Positions 53,984 to 64,000 of a DNA stretch of 64,000 nt are shown here, piece by piece; the first letter of the stretch is position 1; every line of letters begins with the position of its first letter. The notes beneath the pieces were generated by a model that saw only the letters and a list, made by a program, of their open reading frames with translations, was not told the origin of the DNA and made no database searches. Source of the DNA: Nereocystis luetkeana (Eukaryota; Sar; Phaeophyceae; Laminariales; Laminariaceae); the NCBI GenBank assembly GCA_031213475.1, contig JARUPZ010000005.1, forward strand, positions 12,719,260 through 12,783,259. The letters run 5' to 3'. Position numbers and translations under genes: made by a program.

Positions 53984-56900
53984 CTTCCCACGAAAATCGA
54001 TGAGGTAACACAATGCAAAACACAGACAGAAGAAGTGTTGCGGTGGTATTTTGATCTAATGTAAAATCCCATGCCCACCTCTACATGATAGGGTTAACAA
54101 ACATCTGGCACGCGTTTATGCTGAAAAGGGCCATCGTTTAGCCACCCTAGGGGTTCGGTTCAAGCGCACACGAACCTGACAACAAGTGGGAACGCCAAAC
54201 CTGCCACCAGTCATACCTCAGTTCCTTGTTTCTGGAGATGCAGACCCTCCCTTACGTCGTCTCCGAGCTCGGTCAACTTGTGTCCAACCTGAACATGCAA
54301 ACCAAACTGGAGGCGACCACGTTATGCAAACCAAGGTTGTACAATGTGTGTAACGTCAGCGGATCTCGTGTAAAAGCTGTGAATGAGCATCGCGAAACAC
54401 ATTTGAAGGTAGGTTGAGGTATTCAGGTCGTCGTTTGCATCTCGACACAGCGATGGCCAGGGCACCTTGCTACTGGGTATGAAATCTACCTTTGGCCACA
54501 TAGGCCGCAAACTTCCCCTTCCCCACGAATAGTAGCCTTGGCCAACTTTCCGCCCGACACCTCACGTGTCACGCATAAGACTTGAAGCACCACCTCAGAT
54601 AGAGAGGCGTGCCCTTACAGTTGAGCTAATACCACTGGTCCACAACGTGCAACGATCGGATGCGAAATCATCCGTAGACGCGAAGCAATTCCAAGGCCCT
54701 TCACGTACCCCACTCCAGTCTCCTTGGGCATGTATCACAGGGTACGTGTCAGAAAGTTGAAAACGGCTCGTTCGTTTCTGTTTCGTTCGACATATCGTTG
54801 TAAAAGGCACCTAACCAAGCCTAGTAGCTGGTGCGATTCAGAAGGAAAGAGGAACTTCATCTGATGTCTACGTCGATCTTTGTAGTTTAATCCCTCTATC
54901 GGCACTCACTTGTAACCGAAGCAGGGCCGCGTCGACAACTGCTTCTGCTTCATCTTGGCGCCGCTTGAACAAAGTCGACATCATGACCTGGGAGATTTTT
55001 CCTTTGCTTTTGTATGTTTTGATGATTTCCACCAAGTCGCCCACGGCATCGCGTACGTCTTCGATGAACAAAAGATGAGCTGGGATGTTGCTGTCGTTAA
55101 CCTAGGCGATCGGGTGAGTACCCAGAAGTAACGAATATGCGAACGTATGGTGCAAAGCTGAACACGAGTACGCCTGTTTGAACTCAGCGAGGCTGAGCGT
55201 ATCTTAACACAAGTACCTTCAATAGAGTCACGGACACGCGACAAGATATATTGCTGTCCGCGTGCTCGGAACCCACACCGTGTGGGAAGTTGTGAGAGTT
55301 AGCATGTGTTTTGCAAGTGTTGATGAATCTGTCAGATATAATAGCGTTGACAGACAAATGCACAGGTGATACAGACCGTGTCGCAGCATCCCAACGCTTA
55401 GCACGAAAACCAAGCACGCTCTCGGTTGTGCGAATATGATTTCTGTCCGGTCGACCTTCTTATCTCCTACCTGGTAGACCTGTACCAACACTATGCAAGG
55501 AAGCACATATTCATTACGTCTTATTTGTTTTATGCAATCGTTGCACAAGGTTCTCCCACTCTGATTTGATTACCATGTAGAACGATACAAAGCTTCGGAA
55601 TTCAACAACCAACCCGTAAACAGCACAACCACATGTAATAGAGTAGAGAACAATGTTCCCATATATACGCTGCGGGTTGCTTGTTTCGTACTGGCACATG
55701 GTAGACAGGGGATAATATCCACATTATCGTCAAATCGTCACACGACAAATTGTAGCCTACCTGGTCCAGCACATTCGCCGCGCGCTGAAGTATCACCAAT
55801 ACCGAACGGCATCGCCTCATCATGTAGTCACCGGCCGCATTGATATCGGAGCTGTCTGCCGCTAGGTTCATGAGAATCATCACTAGCCCCGCAATCTCGG
55901 CCACGCCGGGAATCTCCGAAATGCTGATCAGCTCCTGGGCTGCTCCCATGACGGCTTGAGCCACACCAATGCCGCGTGAGGGCTGTCGAGAACGCCCGAT
56001 TGGGGAAATTCTGTTTTCGCTTGTCTCCGAAGTCGCGTAGACGACTTCTTCACTGCCGCCTGTGGATCGCTTTTGAGAATCATTGATCCCAGTCGGAACG
56101 GAAGGTGCATGTCCTCCGGGACTGCCTCCGTCGCCATCCTCGCGACTCACATGGGGCCAGTTTTGGCTGACCTGGAACGGGTGATTGGTGACATTCCGCT
56201 CAACACCGTGCGAAACATTTAGGATGGTGTTGGGAGAAGCTAAAGAGACCGAAGTCGTCACGACTCCCTTCTGCTCAATAGGGGACGAGACAACCCCGTC
56301 TTTGTGTCGCTCCAGGCGATCCGGTCGCGACGGTGAAGCACCACTGGCGAAGGAGGGAGCACGCGATAAATGGTCATCGATGCCGCCTCTGCCATTGCCT
56401 TCATCGTGGGTAGAGGTCGATGCCGTGTCGTCCTCCTCTCTTTGTCTGCTGAACAGATACCCTCCTCCGACGAAGGTAACAAACAATAGCACAGAGGCCA
56501 AAGCTACAATAATCGTCGTCATCGGGAGAGAATTAACGGAGGAGATCGACGTAGTAGCTCCAACGTCGGCTGACAAGTTGAGTGAAGGCACGGGTGTTGA
56601 CAACGGGGTGGTCGAGGGGTTTTGTGTGGCTCCTCCATACAACGGTGTCAGGGTTGCGTATAAAGGTGTTGTCGCCAACGATGGGGTACGTTGGGGATTT
56701 GGAGCTTGAGTCGGAAACAGGGTGTTGGTAGGGGGAGTGCTTGTCGGGACGCTAGTGTCGAGCAAACCTACGGCGAAGTCGAGCCCGCCGAGGTTTTCGA
56801 TGCCCCACGTTCCTGCAGTTGATCCGACCACGAGAATATTCGAACTCGACCCGGTTGAAGCGATGTCTCGAAGAAGGTCGTACTCGGTCGATCCACTCTG

Positions 56901-59900
56901 TTCACACACGAGTTAAACACGAATTAGAAAGTATACTAAAAACGTCACGCGGGCACGGTATCAGGAATACGCATCCTATATGCCGTTTCTCGCTCATGCC
57001 TACTGTAAGTAAGGTTTCATTGGTCCACCGGTGTATCGTCTCAGTGGGTAGGCGAAATCTGGATTGCCGAGCTTTACCTGCCATCGCCAGACCTCCGTCC
57101 CGTTTTCATCCAGCTTGAGAAGAATGAAATCACCTGAACCAGCGTTTGGCCCACCCCATACCCCGTTTGATACACCAGCGAGGACGATCGAACCGTCGTC
57201 TTCTGCCAGTATGCTGTGCGAGCGCTCTTCAGCACTCGTGCCGTTCTGGGAGAAACAGAACACATAATTAAGCAGAGACAATTGGCAACGCTTTGGCTCT
57301 ATTTGTGCGCGTACGTGTCGAAGAAAACGGAGTTGAGGCAGGGCCCACTATGGTGGTTGCTCGCGCCCGTCATCTGGTGGAGCCCACGGGTGACGAAAGC
57401 AAGATATTCGGCGGTTGCTGCATCGTACTCATGCCCCTGGATATTGGTGGTTAACCTGTTGAAGATGTTGCCCAGCCATCACAACCAGGCATGACCAACT
57501 TACAGTGGTCATTTCAGTTATATTCAAACCTAACCTACTGCAATCAACATATAACCCTTTTGCCCTGGGCACCTACACCAACATGTCCGTATGCTAGACC
57601 CATGTTTAGGGGCAAGACCGTAGAAACGAAACGTAAGTGCAGAGCCTACCCCGTACTAATCACAGGTAAATCAGTCGGATATATATACTTTCCCAGAAAC
57701 TACTACTTCCGAATTAAAAACCACTCCTGTCGCAGAGTTAACCAACCACACCATACTATTGTGAAGCTTGGCATCTTCCAATGTCCACTACTACCAACAC
57801 GGGATCGAGGCGACCGGGCAAACAGAAAGAAAAAACATGCCTGTGATCCACACGCCTGAGGGAAAGTTGTAACTGTTGTAAGTACCAGGTGCCGGTGTAC
57901 CGAGTTTGCTGCTTTACTCTAGACACTAGGTTCTACTGTAGTCTAAAACAGCCCAGCCCCAATTTCCTCTGTTTCAATGCTACAATGACTCCCTTATTTA
58001 ACAATCCCCTCGGTGAACGTTTGAAAATCTTCCACTCCCAACCCATACGGAAACGTGCCCTATCAAATATATCAATGATATTTGATCGGACACAACAAGT
58101 TACTATGAGAGGATCCAACCGGCCTGTGAAACGTGTGTCGCCAATGACTCATTGGACAATTACTTCGGCATCGTCACTAAATCATAACCAGCTATAGGTT
58201 TATAGGAGCCAGGGCAACCACATCGGTCTGCTTCGGTGCCTCGTGCCCTACCAGCCTGTACGGCAAATATTTCCCCCTTGCCAGTGCTTCCATATGTGAC
58301 AATTCTTTATAATAAACCGCCAAGAATCATGTTAAGGTGCGTTTCTGTGTAAACGCTCGACTTGGGTACTATTCTGCAGCCGTTTGACCAATAATAGCCC
58401 TTGTCGTGGAATTGGTGTATTCGAGCTAACCCAGCGAGGACAGGGTTGTCTTGTCTGCAAAACTGCGAAGAAAACCAACCAGCAATGAATCGCCTTGGTA
58501 GGCTATGGCTATATTATTCAGTGTGCTGCTTGTGCATAAAGCCTGAAATACCACCTTGTTGAGTGTGTAGTGCTGTCTCCGTGCACTACTTTCTCGATCC
58601 TCGAGATGTGTCCGTCGCATGGTAAACCAATATCGTCGAAATCATTGCACAGGGGGTTCCTCCAATTCCGTGGCGCCTAGCCTATGTCTGCTGAAGAGAA
58701 ATGATCTAGATGCCAGGTATTCCGCTGAGCAAATATTTCACTTACTACAGTTACTTGCCTGTTAAACTACCAATGACTTCCATTTCCAATCAAACTGACC
58801 CCCTGAGCAGGTAAACTATCTTCGAGCTTAACACGCTGTTGGTTTTACGCCCATATAATTGTCGTCCAGAGTTATTGTCATACACACGCATAGAGGTGAA
58901 ACCGCAACTATGATTTAGTATTTTACAGAAACGCTCGATGCGGTGATACCTATTACCCCTTATGAGGTTGATGATGGGGTCCCATATCGTTTGTGAAGCG
59001 TGTAAGAGGTTAATGTTGCCTCGCGCAAATAAATACGCATGTTGCCGTGGATTTATAAAAACCGATTGCAAAGTCCTAGCTTCAGGGGCCAAAATTACCG
59101 ACCGCTTTAAATACACCATTGTGAACTACCTGGTGAATAGTGCCTTAACACCGGTGTAAAGGTTGTTTAAACGAATGTCAAATTGCCAGGTCATTCTTCA
59201 AAAACGCGCAGTTTTCATTTAGCCTTCTCCTGATACATATAAAAGGCGGTTCGTAAATACATTTTCATCATTTGAAGTTCCACGTACCAAGAGGCCCGAC
59301 CAGCACACAAACTCCCACCTGTTAGCTCACAAGACGCCAGGCCATTTCCGGTCGGGCAATAAAAGTAAACATGCTATTATTCCTTGAACTTCTCGATAGG
59401 GCTAGAAGAACGCGTGAAAAAAACAGGTTGTCATTCGACAAGCGATGCTTGTAGGAACAAAGGTTATATTTCGCTTACCCTACAACCGCGTCTAAGCCGC
59501 GTCTAAGCTAAAGGTTACCTGCCAGTTCCATAGTTCGTTGCCGTCGGAGTCAAGCTTGACAACAAAGATATCCCCACTTCCTGCATTGGTTGAGTTACCC
59601 CAGTTGCCGTATGTGGTCCCTGTCAAGAACACCGATCCGTCCATTGCTATCGCTACGTCCTCCATAATGTCATCTTCTGTCGAGCCTCCCTGCAATATAT
59701 GCGACGGACAAAGGGGTTCAACTGTTCAAATCTTACGCGTTGGTTGCCAAACTGGCGCAAACCCGCAGCATGGATTGTTGGGGGGTCACGTTCGAGAAAC
59801 ACAACCGCGTAGACACTCAAATGAAAGGAAGTGCCTCAGTGTCAGAGTTCGTCCCTAGAATTTCCTCTGTGTCTAAACACCTAACGGGTACGAGCGGTAC

Positions 59901-62900
59901 AGAGTGTCTGGTTGGTCGGCGGTATTTTCCAGCAGGCATACCTCAATCACAATGTAGTGGAAGCTTTTTCCTCCGGCGCACTAACGCCGAGATTCCGGTT
60001 GAGGTACTCGACATGGTCAAAGCCCGAAAGGGACGCCGAGCTCTCAAGGAAAGCAACTGTAGGGTCAAAGGGTATACCGTCCTCTTTTTTATTTGAAGCG
60101 GAGGGTATTTCGTAAACGGGAGCCGATCCAGTTTGGAGTTAAGCAAATGACGAACAGCGACAAAAACAGCAGGCATAATTTCGTTGACTTCACACTAGCC
60201 GAATTAATACTAGCCGATTTGAGCGGCAGGCGATTCGACGTTTGAAAGCGTACCTTCCAGTCTGTCGTTCGCCGGTGGCACCTCAACAATGATCGACTCG
60301 TTCTTCACATAAGATTAAGACGCCGACAGCTGGTGTTGTCGTTTTATATATATTGCGGCGAGCTCTAACTGTTTTTGGAATGTTTGGCAGTCTTGACCCT
60401 ATTGTTGACAAACGTAAATAGAGAAACCGGAAAATACATTAAGGGCTCACTCTTTCACGGTCAACAAACTTGCCACAACTTCGCTTCTAAAAATTGGACA
60501 TAAAAGAAAAGGCGTGATCGCTTGCGTTATGATATATTGTGCATGGTCACTGTTTCATTAGGTTTACTTACGATATTATTTGTGGGTTGCGGAAGTTTTT
60601 TTACAACGACTTGCTCAGATCACACGACACAACAGGTAAAACGGAAAATTATCATTTGTCGACAAGGCCATGCCAACACGTTTGGCGTCGACTGATTCAT
60701 GCGGCTTGGTTACCGACGTATGGCCTGAAGATGAAATGTCTGGATCATGGCACATACAGCCTAAATCTCCATGCCTCGCGAAATTAAATTCGTACGCCGA
60801 ATATGAGCTACAGGTACAGCGCTTTTGCTGGTGCGGTCAAGAGAATATATTTATCATTGGGATGGTTAGTAAAGTCTTTGTTAAACGTTTCAAATGAGGA
60901 ATGTTTAATTAGTTGCCTTGGACAGCTCATACGGTGTTCGACAGTTCAAACCCATATTCGATCAGACGCGATATTTGCGACGTGTGTGGATCATTTTACA
61001 ATAATACGCGAAAACGCCCCCATCAGTAGGGACAAATATTACGATCGTTCTACTCGTAGAAGTGTGTATTGTTTCCTGTCAATACTTGAAGCGTCCAAGT
61101 ATAGTACGTAAACATACTGCTTGTTGTTACAAAAAACTATGAAACCACACGGCCGACCTTCTGTGTGCCTGCCGCGATCATGTTCGAGATATTTGCTGAA
61201 ACAATAACGTCAATGGGAACTACGGTGGAACTACATAGCGAAAAGGTAATTGCTAACGGGACAACGCCACGGCTGGAATAGCTCTCGACACGCTCCGGAG
61301 GAAAACCACTGGTAGGCACAGAGGGGTATTCGTAAATCGTGGTAGACACCGTAAAGTGTCTAGCCCACAGACCCTTTCGCTGGAACCCGGATTATTTACG
61401 TGATTCCGAGCCTTCCTCTGTCTTGTGGTACAGGCGCGGTTTGTCCCACCACAGCATTCCCGAGATGAACAGGCAAGCGAACTCCGTCACTGCATAATAT
61501 ACCCGGTAACACCTCACGTACACATTTCACGGAGAAAGGCTGATAATACTGGGCGATATACAGAAAACCCACGCCACTATACCTGCCACCGCCAGACTTC
61601 CCTGCCATTGGAGTCTATCTTGACGGCAGTCGCATCTTTGGCACCAAAGCCGTTTCCTTTCCATAGTCCGGACGACTTCCCGGCCAAGACAACCGAGCCG
61701 TTCGGTGCAACAGCCGATGACACGACAATGTCAAACTCCTCGGTACCTTCCTGCAAACAGTACAGACGGCAGGTGCCATCGTATATTTGTTCCATCAGGA
61801 GGTGCCCTTGGTGCAAAGCCTTAGAGATCGGGTGTTACTTCGTGAAGGGTAGATATACTGCACGATACTGGGGTTTCGATCGGTATCGCTGAGGGCCCCA
61901 CTAAACGTGTGCTAGGGTAGGCACAGCTCCCATTCCTCGCTGAGACTGCTGATTTGAGAAACTCTACAATATTTCGGAGACTGTATTCGGCAACAAAGTG
62001 GGCACGAAGCTTGACTTGTGGTAAGTGCTATTTCAACTGGTTTTCAGAAACAACTGAGATTAAGGATATTAGTCCCAGTGACGAACCGAAAACGCTAGAC
62101 GCATGCTACCTTAATTGTAGAACGCATCGCCAGTGAAGGCTAATCGTGGAATGGGAGTGTTCAAGGTACTTGTAATGTCAGGGGGGCGCAAGGGTACTCG
62201 GCAAAGTTAGTACGCAGATACATACATGGGTTTTGAGAGATAGGGTGCGTTTTAAGCCTGTCATGTTCCAATTTGCACGTGACGCCGAAGCGAGCAGCCG
62301 ATGGTGATTAAAATGCGCCTGGCTTAAATACTACCGATTTGAGTTTTAGTACCAGATATTTGATAGTAGGGGACGGGTAGGTCTCACGTACAGTAACCCT
62401 GAAAGGCTTTGATAATGTGCAGTACTGGTTACATGGATGAAACAAACAATAAAGTGCGTGGCCTCTGCAGGGCAAACCAGAACGCCTGCGGCTATGCCTC
62501 CGAGCATGTGCCCGGCCGAAGGTGCCCTGCGAGAGATAGTTAACATATTTAATTTGGAGTGATGTGGTCTTCACCGAGGGCTGCAGTATTCCTGCCCAAT
62601 GCTTTCAGACACCCGGTTTTGCAACGGATGTCTGTATTTCACGGGTGATTGAAAGCACGAGTCTACAAGAAAAGGATGTAACGGCTCCTCAACAGCATGT
62701 AAGGTCGATATAAGGTTGTACATTGGTGGAATCCAAGGAGGCCCGCACGGAACGTTAGCGATGGGCGTTTACTAACGGTGGCGATACCAGCTTAGCACCT
62801 GCCATTTCCATTGCACCTCTCCATCTGGGGTAAGTTTACATGCGGCGAAGTCGGAATTTCCGGCATTAGTTCCATGCCAATCGCCCTCGGTGGATCCGGC

Positions 62901-63663
62901 CAGGACGGTGGAGCCATCTTCCCACATTGCTAGGGTCGCCATCGAGCTTTGGATTGTGGAATCGTCCTGATTGAAAATGGAGAGCCGCATGACGTTCGCA
63001 CAAACAGTAAAAAGGTTTGTTTTTGTTAACGCCCGCGCTGAAATGGTTTCTGACTGAACTGGCCTTGTAACCCAACATCGTCGGAATTCCATCACGAACT
63101 GTGTGTTACCCAATCCTTCGTGTGGTACACCTCAGAGTATGTTCTTCGGCAGGTTGACGTTTGGTTTTCTCATAATGAAATGAAGGGCAATACAAAGGTC
63201 TCCTAGAGTATGAAGCCACCACCTTACTACGTATTCAGCGAATATTTCACCGTCTGGGAAACGCAGTCGAAACCAATGTTCGATGAATTGGAGTGATTCG
63301 GGCCCAAACACGTTCACAAGTGACAGCCAAACATTAGATATCTAAAAACTAAACCGTTTCGTCGGGTCGTATTCCGATAGAGTCTGGAGGAGGATATTAC
63401 GTGTACACCATTTCGAACGATAGGCTACAACGTATGAAGTACGTACACACTTTAAAACGGGGAATGGACTCTCAATGCCATGCTCTACACACGTACCTCC
63501 GGAGATCTCGACACACCTGCCACTGCCAAACATATGCACCATCCGCATCGAGTTTTACTGCGCTAAATGTGTTGTTTGTGTTCCTGGCAGCTACTCCTAT
63601 GACCATGGATCCATCGTCTGCCACAGACAAATCCACAGTCCAGTCCTCTCCCACCGTGCCGTT
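51988..63663 (-). CDS. SBBP-propeller receptor TKL kinase (5' end outside the window)
   Basis: Exons in gene order: 63663-63517, 62966-62799, 61750-61583, 59689-59519, 57245-57078, 56897-55761, 55101-54910, 54288-54217, 53983-53795, 53463-53062, 52825-52709, 52257-51988. They join to 1067 codons including TAG. All 11 introns are phase 0 with GT/AG borders. Order of parts: beta-propeller (SBBP-like) blades outside the cell, a Ser/Thr/Pro stalk, one membrane span, a polar cytosolic linker, a helical bundle resembling MLKL/HeLo N-termini, and a TKL-type protein kinase. It should act as a surface receptor that binds an unknown ligand and phosphorylates Ser/Thr. The start and signal peptide lie past 64000. 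The 72-nt exon at 54288 is the least certain, though frame and splice sites fit. Confidence 0.87.
54217..55101 (-). CDS. Helical bundle exons (MLKL/HeLo-like)
   Basis: Exon 55101-54910 (64 codons) reads VNDSNIPAHLLFIEDVRDAV, then LVEIIKTYKSKGKISQ and DEAEAVVDAALLRLQ. Exon 54288-54217 (24 codons) reads VGHKLTELGDDVREGLHLQK. Together with the end of the preceding exon this gives about four amphipathic helices of 20-30 residues with a short K-rich turn, the layout of MLKL N-terminal and fungal HeLo domains, some of which permeabilise membranes. The identification is by pattern only. Confidence 0.6.
55761..56897 (-). CDS. Stalk, membrane span and cytosolic linker exon
   Basis: 379 codons. It opens with a final partial blade (SGSTEYDLLRDIAS, then NLGGLDFAVGLLD, no W-x-W-Q), then a stalk rich in Thr, Pro and Ser suited to O-glycosylation. 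The span is MTTIIVALASVLLFVTFVGG, followed by FSRQREEDD, so the C-terminal side is cytosolic by the positive-inside rule. A roughly 150-residue Ser/Gly/Pro-rich linker follows, and the end is helical: AQELISISEIPGVAEIAGL, then SVLVILQRAANVLDQ at the donor. Confidence 0.9.
57078..63663 (-). CDS. Extracellular blade exons (five, one blade each)
   Basis: Exons 63517-63663 (49 codons), 62799-62966 (56), 61583-61750 (56), 59519-59689 (57) and 57078-57245 (56) each encode one repeat. The shared pattern is an acidic start, D/N-G-S with V-x-x-G or V-L-A-G, G-x-W-x-G-x-N-A-G-x-x-D-F, K-L-D-x-x-G, and the end W-x-W-Q exactly at the donor site. The 63517 exon lacks the W-G-x-N-A-G part. This is the SBBP (seven-bladed beta-propeller) repeat style. 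Introns between them are 0.55-2.3 kb. More blades probably lie beyond the window. Confidence 0.9.
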
Positions 63664-64000
63664 CTGACAAACAGTATACATAACGACATAAATTAGTGTT
63701 TTGAACCTTAAATTAGCTTAACCTCCATGGTTGAATGTACTACAGTAGGTGCACGAGGAGGCCACATGATTTAGGCTGGAAATACGTTGAGCCCACAGGA
63801 TTGGTTTTCCCAGGTATTTCCCAGAAGTTCCCTGTATTACCCATCGACTTTCCGACATATGTATCTGGAGTCGATACACTATGTTGTCCGTACTACTTTA
63901 CCTGGATGTATCCTTCCTCTTCTTCTGCCACTATGGATGCCTTACCCTGACCCCATCCCGAACCGGCCGTTCACCTCGTCCGGGGTAACACGACCATACC

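Noticed and set aside
54322..54510. Extra receptor-kinase exon between 54910 and 54288
   Set aside because: An acceptor-like site and open frame exist, but there is no matching donor in frame.
63664..64000. Further receptor exon at the right edge
   Set aside because: A possible donor (GGGTAAGG) exists on the minus strand, but it would be phase 2 while all other introns are phase 0, and no blade pattern precedes it.

Overview
This is nuclear DNA of a eukaryote. Two genes are built from many short exons with GT/AG introns, and most of the remaining sequence is transposable elements and satellites. The extracellular SBBP-type beta-propeller blades, each encoded by its own exon, the TKL receptor kinase, the large introns and the PAT/Ngaro-type tyrosine-recombinase retrotransposon together suggest a stramenopile alga, possibly a brown alga. 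That placement is inference; there is no rRNA or organellar marker here.

Layout. 1-2277: no convincing gene; a 32-bp minisatellite and a hairpin. 2278-11555: a decayed Ty3/gypsy LTR retrotransposon on the minus strand; its 3' LTR is split by a 616-bp nested insertion with a 5-bp target duplication. 11556-16732: repeats and unassigned sequence. 16733-42266: one plus-strand gene for a major facilitator superfamily (MFS) transporter, nine exons joining to 527 codons. Its 13.7-kb fourth intron holds a decayed non-LTR retrotransposon (24681-27890) and a complete, apparently young PAT/Ngaro-type retrotransposon (28561-36893). 42267-48592: a broken second copy of that element, two tRNA-like SINE copies, a dispersed repeat with a G-run end, satellites and a helicase fragment. 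48593-50481: a DNA transposon with 21-bp terminal inverted repeats and an 8-bp target duplication, sitting inside a roughly 70-bp satellite. 51988-63663 and beyond the right edge: a minus-strand receptor-kinase gene.

The most interesting object is the receptor kinase. Five consecutive exons of about 168 nt each encode one beta-propeller blade ending W-x-W-Q; the next exon holds a final partial blade, a Ser/Thr/Pro stalk, one membrane span and a long cytosolic linker. Then comes a helical segment resembling the N-terminal bundle of MLKL/HeLo-type proteins, followed by a complete TKL kinase domain. All 11 visible introns are phase 0, so blades can be added or swapped without breaking the frame. 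This has the form of a modular surface receptor joined to a possible cell-death effector.

All reading was by eye. Exon borders were chosen from splice consensus, frame continuity and family resemblance. No alignment or search was run.
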